Part shown: one piece after another, positions 10,186-21,721 of the stretch
How positions within the stretch are numbered: the first letter of the stretch is position 1
How the letters are laid out: each line of letters begins with the position of its first letter
Source: Argyresthia goedartella
Taxonomy: Eukaryota; Arthropoda; Insecta; Lepidoptera; Argyresthiidae
Direction of reading: 5' to 3'
Assembly (NCBI GenBank): GCA_949825045.1
Contig: OX463829.1
Location: forward strand, 27,554,715-27,618,714
DNA: 64,000 nt
Made by a program: the position numbers and the translations under genes
Notes under the pieces: model-generated
What the model saw: only the letters and a program-made list of their open reading frames with translations
Database searches by the model: none
What the model was told of the DNA's origin: nothing

Positions 10186-12745
10186 AAATTCATTATGATA
10201 CACATTTGTTTGTAATAATTTACTCTATCGATCGACACCCAACGGGTGTCACACCGAACGTCGTCAAAATACACGAAAACAAGGCTACGAAATCTGTTTG
10301 TCTGACAGTCAAGCCTACACGTATTACACGACATTATAAACGAATATACGGTACTTATATGCAGAATTCATCTTATGACAATGACCTTAACCATTACTGA
10401 TAAGTCACAGTAAAGCAATTATACGCCATTTCGTCTACCAGGATGACATCATAATTCCAGTATTTTTGCTTTAGAAACCAAACTACCGGACCGACTTCTC
10501 ATTTTCAAAAAATGGGAAAAATTTGGATGGTCAACCTGTCAATAAAAAAAAATCGGTTCATAAAGAGTACCAGTTTTGAGGTAACGAACATTTAAAAAAA
10601 TAAGAAAAAACAAAGAAATTGAGAACCGATTCCTTTTTTGAAGTAGGTTAAAAAGTAATCGTTTCCCTGGAACACTAATATTTGTCTGGAGTGTTTGTTG
10701 TATTTCCATGCCCAATTTGGCTTCCGCCTTTAAATTTTGCGGATTTATTCAATATCCATTTCACTTACACTAGAACTCACTATAATTTATTCAATAGAAT
10801 GGTCAATACGTTCATTTTATTAGAGCGTTTTAGTTCATTTTCCTGCCAATAGTAGGGATTTTTTTATAGGCTTTTTTAGGCAAAGGTTGTAACGTACTAC
10901 CTCTTTGACCATATTGGCTACTGGCGGATTAGCCAGATAAAAAGTACAACTATAGAAATTCGGAAATTCGGGTCTGGAATCTCGTCCGGCAGCTGATTGT
11001 TTTTTTTGACGCAGACATTGTTTGAGCTCAGAAACGTGAGGTTGTATCTTCTGCATCAATAATTTTTAAGTCACGCCTTTAGTTGTGGCGATGGGCTAGT
11101 CCTTTTAGTACTGTTATTCCTTTTAGTACTGTAATGGAGCTGAATGTTTAGTTGCTGTAAAGTGCAGTAGTTGATATGAAACTTCCCTACTATCCCCAAT
11201 CCATGGGTAAGCATTGGTTCGTAGTTAGTCTTTCTTATTTTCGTGTATTTTATACTCTCTATGTATTTCCCTTTTCTATACAGTGTCTATTGGACTGCGG
11301 CACTCTTAGATCCTAATTACCCTAGGGCCCTCGTCGGAAGTCTCCGTGTGGGGAGCCGTCGCCTGATAGCTGGGCGCTGTAGCGCTTTTGTATTCCTATC
11401 ATTCACACTGGTCTCTTTCCAGGGTTCCACGCCGAGGAATAATATCCTCCTGGCGCTAACCGCAAAATCACTTGTTGACGTCTGGAGAAGTGGACCAGTT
11501 GGATTGAGTCTACCAAGGAGCTGAAGTGTACAAATTCCCGGCGAGTCCCTATCCAGCGTTTCAACTATTTCACCAATATTCAACTCACGACCCTGTGATT
11601 AATAAATGTATCTTGAGCCTGCCAACAATCTCTTTTGGTCAGGTTAGAGTCTCACTGTTTCAAGGTAACTCGATGGTTCGGCCTTGTGAAGGAATTTTCC
11701 CGATATTTGATACCACAGCTAACATTTTTTTAAAAGAATGGTAAAAAACGAAAACAGTGCTTATTCGTGTTCGAAAATTAATTAAAACGTCACCTTCATA
11801 CTTAAATTTCTTGCATCCATTCGATCATTAGTTCGAAATTTAAACATTTTAAATAATAAAAAATTGTCTTGTACTTTGGCTGTGAATTTGATAATTTGAT
11901 AATTTGAGTTAGTTATTTTTGTATTTACCTGGACGCAATATGTGAATTTCCGCGCATGGTGGATTATATAACATTGTGGCAAGTGTGCAATGCATGAATT
12001 TGAAATGTACTTTTACAGTTGACAATTAACGATACACCGAAAACATCAATAAATACTCATGGAAAATAGCGCGCTGGGTGATTTTTTTTTCAGCACGGGG
12101 CGCACTAAATATATTAATGTTTACTATACGAATTTTAAGGATCTGATAGGATGGTCATAATTAATTTTGATTATTAAATGATTAATTTCACATAATAAAG
12201 TACGTAATTTTATATATTCTCAAAATTATTTATTGTTTGTAGGATCAAAACTCTTAGCAAAGATTAAAAAATCAAGGTACACTACCGCACTACTGCGATA
12301 ACATAAAGTAAAAATCACTAGTGCTTATGCACATTTATTATTAAATAAGCTCCATTATGAACCTAAAGTTGCCGTAAAGAATCACTTTGCGAGCAAGTGT
12401 GTTGTAAAAATATCTTACACGCTTTTAGCTACCTAATCGATAATGCTACGATTTAATAAGTGATAATATACAGTGTGAATCTTCATAAAGTGCACAATAA
12501 CTATTTCGGTTGAAGAATATCGAAATACATCGACAAAAAATAACTCATCCCTCCCAATTTTTATAGCCATTTTAATATTGAAATGCGTTATCATGGTACC
12601 AACTGCACAACAAATTATAATTATGGTGCCAATGTTACTAAAGTCACTGCGGGGGGGCGCGCCTCGCCCCGCAGCGCTAAACCGGTTGCGTCGAGCTGTG
12701 ACTCAGCACAGCGAGGCGCCGCACTTCGCTTCATACCACCAACAT
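10186..12745. other. Anonymous DNA
   Basis: No supported gene in about 2.5 kb. Short open frames around 11243-11583 on both strands overlap each other and match no family I recognise. AT-rich low-complexity sequence dominates 11780-12560. A GC-rich patch lies at 12645-12725. Confidence 0.45.
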
Positions 12746-12749
12746 GATA

Positions 12750-13265
12750 TGTCGCAGTTAGTTGGTTAAATCAGACACTTAACTAACTCTCTAGCTCTAG
12801 ACCGTTAATTAAATACCGACGTTTAACCAAGGCACTAAAATTCCGTCAGACAAGTTAGTGAATGAAACGTTAAACGAGTTGTCTAAACGTTCCTAGGCAA
12901 CAAGAAATATACAATAATGTGTACTTAACTTTATGGTTTAAGTATTTTTGTTGTTCTAAGATGTTCAACCTAACACGAAGGATTCGCTTCGTTCACCCCC
13001 TTTACCCTTCACCTAAGCTACCGCAATGTTTTGCCCTGATATAAGCTGTGCAAATCAGCTGTTGTCGTGACGCCATCTTGTTTTCTAACACGCTGGCTTT
13101 CGATAAGACAGATTTTTAAAAGGTTTTCAACGATGCTTTATTTAAATCAAAATGCTAGTGACTTGGTTAAACGTCGGCATTTAATTAATTTAATTTAAGT
13201 TAATTATTTAATTAACGGTCTAGAGAGTTAGTTAACTGTCTGATTTAACCAACCAACAGCGACAG
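12750..13265. mobile_element. TGTCGC MITE copy 1 with 4-bp target duplication
   Basis: The element starts TGTCGCAGTTAG and ends in the inverted counterpart finishing AGCGACA. The long terminal inverted repeats contain GGTTAAATCAGACA, AACTAACTCTCTAG, GACCGTTAATTAA and CGACGTTTAACCAA. It is flanked by GATA at 12746-12749 and again at 13266-13269. The interior carries the hairpin module (CACGAAGGATTCGCTTCG to CACCCCCTTTACCCTTCACC, then CTAAGCTACCGCAATGTTTT). There is no ORF. It is a non-autonomous DNA transposon, and the second copy at 59347-59855 has the same ends. Confidence 0.88.
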
Positions 13266-13269
13266 ATAC

Positions 13270-13936
13270 ATCTGCAATCTGATTGTTCGTAATTAAAGAT
13301 AACTTCTTCACCTATAAAAACAGTCCACTCTCATTAATAAAACTCCCTGAGCCATCATATAGTCCTTCGAGATCGATAATATTGACGCTAGTTTCCTTTT
13401 CGGATTTAGTGCAGAACTTTGTCGTGGAGATCTAACTCAATTTGGCACTCCCCAGAAACTTTCTACATTTCTTTTGCCAAAATCACCTGGAACTTAAACC
13501 ACTTTCAAATTTCCCCGACAATCGGAGAAATTCGGATAAACTTTCCGATCTGATAGAAGGTGAGTGACTTAAATCCCAATTTAAAAACTGTGCTCCGGTA
13601 TTTCGCGATTATTGGTTAGATAAGTTTATTCCGCTTCTTATTGAAGTAAAGAAAACAAATAACATTGGTAGCGTCACACCTTTTCCAGCACCAGTAGCAA
13701 GCACCGCGCATCTCGCGTTTATCGCGTCTGAATGTCAAAGTTTGCGACTCACTGACACTTCTGAATTCAAAAAGATAAAGGCTCATATACACAGTAATTC
13801 CAGGAACGGCCGACGCATCCATCGGTCTTAACTATCCTCTTGTCAACGAATCGGCGGTTGGTTTTGCGGCCATCTCTCTTGCCATCGGATGGGCGACAGT
13901 TGCGGTCAGGCGCTGAGTAGGATCCTTTTTATGAAT
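13270..13936. other. Anonymous DNA
   Basis: No supported gene. Short open frames occur on both strands but without recognisable domains. Confidence 0.4.
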
Positions 13937-14229
13937 AAATGATTTTGCATTTATATTTTGTACTTGTATTTTGTATTTTGTATTTTGTATTTTGTACTTT
14001 GTACATTGTACTTTGTATTTTGTATTTTGTATTTTTTGCCACTTCTCTACATTGGACCACTGTGGAAGAAGAAGGGCGTAGAAACTCCCACAGATTGATT
14101 TTTAGATCTCTTTTTAAAAATTGCTTATGCTTAACTAATACAAAATATAATATTTAGTCATTATCATAATTAATAAGCAGGAATAAATAATTACAAAATT
14201 ATTAAAAGCAAGGTCTGTGTTGAGCCAGA
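13937..14229 (-). repeat. LINE A 3' UTR and TTTTGTAT-type tail
   Basis: Downstream of the ORF2 stop, the minus strand reads GGTTAATCTGGCTCAACACA, then the hairpin-forming TCTGTGGGAGTTTC and TTCCACAGTGGTCC. It ends in a run of about ten imperfect ACAAAATA/ACAAAGTA units at 13945-14033. The same UTR occurs at four other places in the window. Confidence 0.8.
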
Positions 14230-15585
14230 TTAACCCCATACAGACCCATCATTTAAGTAATCTTGAACATTGTAATATCCCTTTTTCGACAGAGTCGCTT
14301 TAACATGGATTTTAAATTGCTCAAATGGCAATTTCAAGATCTCCAGAGGTATCTTGTTGTAGTACAGAATGCATTGACCCTTGAAAGAATTGCTAACCTT
14401 CGCGAGTCTAAACCGGGGCGCAAGTAGTCTGTGATTATTTCTTAGGTTAACATTACAGCTATAGCTAAGTTTGGGAAATTTTGTAAGGTTCTTGCGTACA
14501 TACATTATATTTTCGAAAATAAATTGACTAGCTACAGTTAGAATGTCAATTTCTTTAAAAAGCTGTCTTAAGAAGTCTGTGCGTTTTAAATTATAAATTG
14601 CTCGAATAGATCTTTTCTGTAAAATAAAAATAGTTTGAATATCCGCTGCTTTCCCCCACAACAAGATACCATAGGACGTGACACTATGAAAGTAACTAAA
14701 ATATACTAGCCTAGATGTAGCCACATCCGTGTTTTGTCTGATGTTCCTAACAGCGTAAGCCGCAGAACTTAATTTACCAGCCAATTTTTCTATGTGGGGT
14801 CCCCACTGCAATTTGTTATCAATGGTTATTCCAAGAAACTTCGTGTCATTTACTAATTCTAAGGTATTGCTGTCCAACACTAAACTGGTCCCAACTTGCC
14901 TGACATTTGGAAGTGAGAATTTGATACATTTGGTTTTACCAGCATTTAACAATAAATTGTTAACTGTGAACCAATTCAAGGTTAAAGATAATACTCTATT
15001 GACATCATCAAAATCTTTCAATTTTGAAGACCAGTGAAGTATCATCAGCAAACAACACTATGTTACTCAATTTCTCCACCATAAAAGGCATATCGTTAAT
15101 ATATACCAGGAATAAGAAAGGGCCTAATATGGAACCTTGTGGAACGCCAATTTTTACCCCCGATCCATCAGATTTAACGCCGTTGACTTTTGACTTTTGA
15201 ATTCTATTGATTAGGTATGATCTTAGTAGATCCAACGCTTTATTTCTAACTCCGTAATGATTTAATTTCATTAGTAACGTGTCATGATCAACACAATCAA
15301 ATGCCTTCGACAGATCGCAAAAAACACCGATAGCATCCTGTGCGGCTTCCCATGCAGAATCAATATGAGATATAAGGGTAATAGCTGCATCCGTAGTCGA
15401 TTTACCCCTAGTGAAACCGTATTGCTTGGCGTGGAGTTATTTTGTAAGGTTGAAGTGTGAGAGCATTTGATTGAGTATAATCTTTTCAAAAATTTTACTT
15501 AGTGCTGGAAGAACCGGTATTGGTCTGAAATTTGACGGATCACCCTTGTCTCCCGACTTAAACAGAGGTATAAGTTTACTGTGTT
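14230..15585 (-). pseudogene. LINE A reverse transcriptase, palm to C-terminus
   Basis: Read on the minus strand, the order is PLFKSGDKGDPSNFRPI (finger motif, ~15550), QYGFTRGKSTTDAAITLISH, VFCDLSKAFDCVDHDTLLMK (motif A), GVPQGSILGPFLFLVYINDM (motif B) and LFADDTSLVFK (catalytic FADD, ~15020-15060). The frame then shifts and NWFTVNNLLLNAGKTKCIKF, ISYGILLWGKAADIQ-type and NLKRTDFLRQLFKEIDIL segments run to a stop at 14230. The catalytic residues are intact. A stop near 15438 and a frameshift near 15010-15050 make this copy inactive. Its role was target-primed reverse transcription of its own RNA. Confidence 0.88.
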
Positions 15586-17134
15586 TCATGAGGAAGCTCC
15601 ATCATCAACACATTTATTAAATATATAAGCTAGGTGTGGGGCTATAACAAGTATTATTGAACCAATGACTTTGACTGACATACCCCACAGGTCTTCAGTA
15701 TTTTTTAAGTTAAGTAATCTATACGTTTTGACAATATCCTGGGGACATACATGATAAAATTTAAAATCTACATTACTGATGCTAGTGCTGTTTTTTAACA
15801 AAACCTCTGCTTCATATGGAGACGAATTTAGACGCTCTGTTGTGAGTAAGGGTGCATTGGTGAAGAATGTTTCAAAAGCTCGAGCTACCTCAGCGTTGGA
15901 TTTAACAACATCATCACCTATCTTTAAGCAGAAATCATCATCCCTTGGTATAACTTTGCCAGTTTCACGGTTTATGATTTGCCAAACCGTTTTCATTCTA
16001 TTATTTGAATTTTGTATATTTCTATTTATGTGTAAAGTTTTTGCAGCTCTACAAACCAACTTGAAAGTTTTGGAATATTTTTTAACATAGTCATGAAATT
16101 TTATATCAAAGTTATAGGTTTTTTGTTCATAAAGATCATACAAGATAGCTCTACTTTTACGAATTGTTGCCCAGTCATTAAATTTAGATTTACCGTTGTT
16201 GGCACTGACTTTCTTTAATTTAAAAACTGTATTGAATTCTGTTTGAATAATGTTGAAGAAGTCAGAATAAATTTTGTTCGGGTTCTGTTCATCAAAATCC
16301 GGTACTGGTAAACCCATATCTATGTATTTCATATACATCTCTAGTCTATGGGATGTAATAGGCCTACAAAATGATGGATCAGTCTTATTTTCACTAGTAA
16401 TTTGGAATAAAACTGTTTTACCACTGTGATCGGATGGTAAACAGTTAATTACATTTTTACTTGTGAATGCACAGTCATAAAAAACGTTATCTAAGCAAGT
16501 TTGGCTGGTAAGTGTAATTGTAGTCGGCTCTAAAAATACATGAGATAAATTAAATGATTTGAACAGAGTTATTAATCGTTGCTTCAGTGTTGTATCTACA
16601 AGCAGATCTACATTAAGATCGCCACAAATAATTAACTTTTTTCTGTTATTACAAAGTTTAATGAGGGTTTCCTCCATAATTTTCTCGAATATTTCAAAAT
16701 TTCCATGGCCTTTTTCATCTCTTGGAGGTCTGTAGACACAAACAAAATATGGCTATCCAACTCAACACAAGATACCTCTATTTGTCTTTCCACAGTAAGT
16801 GAATATCTTTCCGTTGTTTCACCTTTATATTATTTTTTAGTAAGATTAAAGAACCACCTCTATCAGCAGTCTTTCTATTGTAACAACTGACAATTTTGTA
16901 ATTATTTATGTTAAAAGACATCATATTTTCCTTAAACCAATGTTCTGTAATACAAATAACATCAGTGTCCGAATTTTTAAGAAATAATTCTAATACAAGT
17001 TCTTTGCCAGGTAGCCCCTGCATGTTTTGATGGGTAATATTTAAGTGGGGCTTACCCTTTGTCTGAATATTATTTAATATTGGGATATTATTAGACTTTT
17101 TTGACTTATTTAATTCGGGCAAGATATTACACAT
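15586..17134 (-). pseudogene. LINE A apurinic-type endonuclease and linker
   Basis: The first open segment (17134-16778) begins MCNILPELNKSKK and contains ITHQNMQGLPGKE and ICITEHWFKEN, where E and N metal-site residues of the APE-type endonuclease are expected. After a frameshift near 16780 the segment ending 15586 carries VYRPPRDEKG, IICGDLNVDLL, TCLDNVF and LPSDHSGKTVLF, the catalytic GDxN and SDH boxes. A long linker follows with VCRAAKTL, NRMKTVWQIINRETGKV and LKNTEDLWGMSVKVIGS, ending with a stop before the reverse-transcriptase fingers. At least two breaks disable it. Confidence 0.85.
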
Positions 17135-17331
17135 TTTTGATCTCCTATGCTTGCTTGATATATTTATTGGCTTATGTATTCTAGAGATTTCCTCTATTGT
17201 CTTAAAAACTAATTTAAATTACTTGGAATTTCTTCCAATATCCCTTGTCTGTGCTCGTCTTAGGTCGAACACCGCCGCGCGCGCATGCGTGTTGTGTAGC
17301 TGCATAGTGAAACCGTGACTAACCAGGGGCA

Positions 17332-18891
17332 ATGGCCTCTCAAATCGTGAAATGCAACTCTTGTAACATTGTGATTAATGAAGTGCTTGCATTTATTCAA
17401 AATAAATGTGACGTAATGGATGAAGTTGGCCTTGCGAGACTCTGCATCACTTCGTTCGACGAGAACGAAATAAGCACGGCGAAAAATCTGTTGTTCAGCT
17501 GCGTGTCCAGGAAGAAAACAATTAGAAGACGCGAAGGAAAGTCACAAAGAGACATCGATGACATAATAACACTCATCAAGGAAACGGACCCCGAGGTTCT
17601 TCCGACTTTTGTCGCAAGAGACCTACAGAAACTCCCTCCTGTGACATTTGACCATATTGATGTCACAAGATTGCTCAAAGATATTATTGTTATCCAGAAA
17701 GAATTAAGGGATATACAAAGTAAATTTGAAACAGACTCAGATTGCCGATACGTAACGGTGGAGGATTTCAACAAACTGAAATTCGATTTCGAGAAATTTT
17801 CATCGAAGCCGACCAATCCACCAAGTGTATACGCCCAAAACGTTAATACTAAAAGAGGCGCTCACTGTCTTCATGATAGTTTTCTCTACAACAGTGGTCC
17901 TATGGGATTGTTCCCTATTTCTAATTGTTCGCCGCCTCCACCGGTGTCTGATGAGGGTAGTACCACAAAAGAAATAACGGTCGATCAGCTGGCCATCGAA
18001 ACTTCTAAACAAACCTACGCAGCGAAAACAAAAACAACCGGTACTCGGAGTGACTCATTGTGTAGCCTCAAGGAAGTTGAATGTACCGCAGCAATCTCGC
18101 CTCTATGCGTAGACAGTGTAGTTTCACAATCGCACGCCAACCGCAACAGTGTACAGGTCACCAGTAAAGGCATTGCCGACACGAGCAACCTAGCCGTCTC
18201 GTCACAACATACAGCTGAAGCTGGTCTGCGATCGTCAACAACTCCCAAGCATATAGAGGTCACCAGTAAAAGTAGTGTAGTTACAAGTGGCACCTTAGCC
18301 GTCTCGTCGAAACATACAGCCGAAGCTGGCCCGCGATCTTCAACAACTCCCAAGCACATAGAGGTCACCAGTAAAAGCAGTGTGGTTACAAGTGGCACAC
18401 TAGGCAGACCCGAGGCACCGTCTGCGCAAAGGACTACGCAAAGGACTACGGACCCGGAATGTGATGATGACTGTAGCAACAACAATGCGGATGGATGGAT
18501 TCGGGTACTGAGTAAGAAAAGCAACAAGTTTGTTGGCAGGAAGGGAAAAGCTATTGTCGAAAAACATTGCAAGTTCAGAGCCGCGGAAACTAATGTCCCC
18601 ATTTACATTTATAATGTAAACAAAGAAACCCGTACAGAGGATATAGTTGAGTACATCTTCTCAAAAACCCGACTGAAGGTATACCCGACTAAGGTACCCG
18701 TGCCTGAGAGTAAAAACTACGACTCGTATCGTATGTATGTGCCGAGAAGCAAGCTAGCTTTGTTCGATGACGACTCACTGTGGCCGGAAGACATCTTCTT
18801 TAGGAGATATTACATATTCAGGCGTACGTCGTCCAACAGTCTCCTGTCCAATGAAAAGCCTGAATATAACTATAAATATAAAGATGGATAG
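17332..18891 (+). CDS. LINE B ORF1 nucleic-acid-binding protein (519 aa)
   Basis: The intact ORF begins MASQIVKCNSCNIVINEVLA, so a Cys-x-x-Cys pair sits at residues 8-11. Residues 1-140 are a compact, charged domain ending in a helix rich in KELRDIQSKF. Residues 150-385 are Ser/Thr-rich and low complexity, and include two tandem 35-residue units (bases 18189-18398). Residues ~390-510 form a C-terminal domain (GWIRVLSKK, VPIYIYNVNKETRTEDIVEY, SYRMYVPRSKLALF, WPEDIFFRRY) of the RRM-like/FP-C-terminal type common in CR1-group ORF1 proteins. It likely binds element RNA. The start is the first ATG after the leader. It overlaps ORF2 by eight bases. Confidence 0.85.
   Translation: MASQIVKCNSCNIVINEVLAFIQNKCDVMDEVGLARLCITSFDENEISTAKNLLFSCVSRKKTIRRREGKSQRDIDDIITLIKETDPEVLPTFVARDLQKLPPVTFDHIDVTRLLKDIIVIQKELRDIQSKFETDSDCRYVTVEDFNKLKFDFEKFSSKPTNPPSVYAQNVNTKRGAHCLHDSFLYNSGPMGLFPISNCSPPPPVSDEGSTTKEITVDQLAIETSKQTYAAKTKTTGTRSDSLCSLKEVECTAAISPLCVDSVVSQSHANRNSVQVTSKGIADTSNLAVSSQHTAEAGLRSSTTPKHIEVTSKSSVVTSGTLAVSSKHTAEAGPRSSTTPKHIEVTSKSSVVTSGTLGRPEAPSAQRTTQRTTDPECDDDCSNNNADGWIRVLSKKSNKFVGRKGKAIVEKHCKFRAAETNVPIYIYNVNKETRTEDIVEYIFSKTRLKVYPTKVPVPESKNYDSYRMYVPRSKLALFDDDSLWPEDIFFRRYYIFRRTSSNSLLSNEKPEYNYKYKDG
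18189..18398 (+). repeat. Tandem 105-bp duplication inside LINE B ORF1
   Basis: Two adjacent 105-base units (18189-18293 and 18294-18398) differ at a few positions and encode the 35-residue unit with HTAEAG, RSSTTPKHIEVTSKSS and VVTSGTL. The frame is preserved. An echo (VTSKGIADTSNLAVSSQ) precedes the first unit. Confidence 0.9.
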
Positions 18892-21721
18892 TACGAATAA
18901 AACACAAAACACAAAAACACAAAAGATATCTATGGTAACGTTCAACTGTAAATCTGTTAAACGTTCAGTCCAGTGTATCCGTAACCTATGTGATAAGTAT
19001 GACGTCATAGCACTGCAGGAGCATTGGTTGCTGCCTCATGATATACATTTCCTCGGCAATATTCACCAGGAGTTTGAATACAGCGGAAAGTCAGCGGTCG
19101 ACACGTCAGCGGAGATCCTGCAGGGCAGGCCTTACGGAGGCGTAGCGATCCTGTGGCGCAAAAATCTCTTCAAATCAGTGTCGGTTATACAGTGTAATAG
19201 TGTACGTATATGTGCAATCGAGACAGCAATTGATCATAGTTCAGTCCTGTTAATTAATGTTTACATGCCGACTGATTCCTATAGTAAAAAAGGTGAAAGC
19301 AACTTAGTGGAATTTACAGATTGTATGGGTGAAATTAGTGCAATTATTGAAAACTGTGCCACCGAATTCGTTTACGTCCTGGGCGACTTTAATGCGCATC
19401 CAAGCGGACGCTTCGGTAAGGAGATGGTGAGTTACTGTGCGGAACAGGACTGGATGTGTGCGGACCTTCAATATCTGGGTATGGACTCTAATACTTATAC
19501 TTTTTTAAGTGATGTGTATGGAAGTACGAGTTGGCTAGATCACTGCTTAGTGACAAAGGCAGCATGGCCCTCGGTTGTAAAAGTGTAAGTATTGAGCAAT
19601 GTATACTGGTCTGACCACTACCCATTAGTAGTGGAGTGCATTCTAGATTTGACAAAGCCAAAGAGATTTGTAAGTAAGCAAGTTAGAAATAAGGTGTTAT
19701 GGAAGGACAGAAAGCCCGAACAAATCTTTAAATATAACGCGTTATGCTGTGAAAGACTAGGAGCTATAACTTGTCCCCCAGCTTTGAATGCTTGTAGCGA
19801 CACTTATTGTGCAAACTCAGATCACAGGCTTTTAATAGATCAACTATACTGCGATATTACTCATACACTGATCGACGCGTCCGTGGCTACGAGTGAGTCA
19901 CCAGCGGAAGCTAGGAAGAAGCGAGTAGTAGGGTGGAACAAACATGTCAGTCAGGCTCACAGGGAAGCTAGACTCAAGTTCCAAATGTGGACATTGAATG
20001 GTAAGCCCAGGGCGGGTTTTTTGTATGATGAAATGTATAGTAGCCGAAAATTATTCAAATCACGGTTAAAATGGTGCCAGCAACACCAAGAACAGATTAA
20101 AATGGATATAATTGCTTCTTATCATACAAAAAAGGATTTCCGTCAATTTTGGAAAAAGACCAAGGTGTTAAACGGTCAACCTAGATTGCCTGTGAGTGTG
20201 GAGGGTATGTCTTCACCTAAAGATATTGCAAATCTTTTTAAGGACTCGTTTGCTGTAAAATCGCCTCTAGGGCCTTCGACCACGGTGATTGATGCTCAGG
20301 TGTCAGGAACTGTGCTGGTGACAAAATTTTCTGCAGATGACGTCATCCACGTGTTAAGCCATATGCAAAGGGGAAAATCTCCAGGCCACGACGGACTGAG
20401 CATCGAGCACTTGCAACACGCTGGTCCCCATATTTACAGAGTTTTGGCCATGTTGTTCACACTATGTATGGGCCATTCATATCTTCCTCAAGATATGACT
20501 AAAACCGTAGTAGTTCCAATTGTAAAAAACAAGACAGGAGATATGTCGAGTAAGTCTAATTATAGGCCCATCTCATTGGCCACTGCTATTGTCAAAGTGC
20601 TCGACGTTCTGTTGAATTCAGTGCTCGATAAATACATAAAACTGCAGGATGCACAGTTTGGGTTTAGGCCTGGACTGTCAACTGAAAGCGCGATACTGAG
20701 CCTAAAACATACCGTCGGGTACTACGTTGACAGAAAAACGCCAGTCTACGCCGCCTTTTTAGACTTATCAAAGGCGTTTGATCTGGTAAGTTATGATGTA
20801 CTATGGAACAAACTTGGGGAAGCTAATTTGCCCTTAGACGTTATAAATATCTTTAAATTTTGGTACCAAAACCAAACTAACACTGTCAAATGGGCAGACG
20901 CGATATCTGAACCATATAAGTTGGAATGCGGAGTGAGACAGGGTGGGCTTACTTCTCCTAAGCTGTTCAATATTTATGTAGATCAGCTGATCGGGGCGCT
21001 CAGCGGCGCGCATGTTGGTTGTTTTGTTGACAATATCTGCCTAAATAATATTAGTTACGCCGACGACATGGCTCTGCTGAGCCCGTCGATCAGGGGACTT
21101 AGAGTGTTGCTACACGTCTGTGAACAGTACGCGCAAACACACGGTCTCAAATATAATGAGAAAAAGAGCGAGATGTTGATTTTCAAGGCTGGTAAAAAGT
21201 GTCCATCTTATGTTCCACCAGTTTACTTAAATGGAACAGCCTTGAAAATAGTGTCGTCCTTTAAGTACCTCGGTCATATCATTACCGAGGACTTAAAGGA
21301 TGACTTGGACATAGAGAGGGAGCGGAGGGCGCTGGCGACCAGGGCAAATATGATAGCACGTAGGTTCAGTAGATGTACAGCCGAGGTAAAAATTACTTTG
21401 TTTAGGGCTTATTGTACATCTCTCTATACGTGCAGCCTATGGACTAATTACACGCGAAAGTCGCTTAGCGCCCTTCGTGTCCAGTACAACAACGCTCTGA
21501 GGGTGCTGTTGCGGCTGCCGCGCTGGTGCAGTGCGTCGGATATGTTCGCGCGTGCGCGCGCCGACGGGTTTCATGCCACGCTGCGCGCGCGCTGCGCCGG
21601 TACGCTCGACAGGCTGCGCGCCAGCACCAACGGCATCCTGCGCGGAATAGCGGATCGATCTGACGGTCGATTCTTGGCGCATTGGACTCTGATCCATGTA
21701 AATAGTAATGCTAAGTACTAA
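18884..21721 (+). pseudogene. LINE B ORF2: endonuclease and reverse transcriptase, one premature stop
   Basis: ORF2 starts at ATG 18884 (MDSTNKTQNTKTQ), inside the ATGGATAG overlap with the ORF1 stop. An in-frame ATG at 18851 is an alternative. Endonuclease motifs are VTFNCKSVKRSVQC, ALQEHWLLP, VYVLGDFNAHPSG (~19373) and SWLDHCLV. A TAA at 19586-19588 then interrupts the frame just before YWSDHYPLVVE, which supplies the final catalytic Asp-His. Downstream the frame is open for 709 codons: GKSPGHDGLSIEHL, NYRPISLATAIVKVLD, FGFRPGLSTESAILSL, AAFLDLSKAFDLVSYDVLWN, CGVRQGGLTSPKLFNIYVDQ and ISYADDMALL (YADD at 21056-21067). It ends in a thumb and GC-rich C-terminal region with CRIRW-like KYLGHIITEDL and LLRLPRWCSASDM motifs. 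All catalytic residues are present. Only the single stop argues against function. Confidence 0.9.

Larger units (their letters stand above)
13937..17215 (-). mobile_element. LINE family A copy (CR1/Jockey group, 5'-truncated, inactive)
   Basis: A minus-strand non-LTR retrotransposon carries endonuclease, linker, reverse transcriptase, C-terminal region, 3' UTR and a low-complexity tail. There is no ORF1, so the 5' end is probably truncated near 17200, where it meets the 5' end of family B in head-to-head orientation. The clade cannot be fixed by eye. LFADDTSL and the GVPQGSILGPFLFLVYINDM motif suit CR1-group, perhaps Daphne-like, elements. Related pieces occur at 4816-6300, 34433-34800, 56735-57046, 57935-58345 and 63291-64000, so this family is common locally. 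Confidence 0.85.

Noticed and set aside
11243..11583. Overlapping open frames of 93 and 88 codons on opposite strands
   Set aside because: They mirror each other, no domain is recognisable, and there are no splice sites in suitable places.
18015..18602. 195-codon open frame on the minus strand
   Set aside because: Antisense of LINE B ORF1. Its Leu/Val-rich pattern is the complement of the Ser/Thr/Lys-rich linker.
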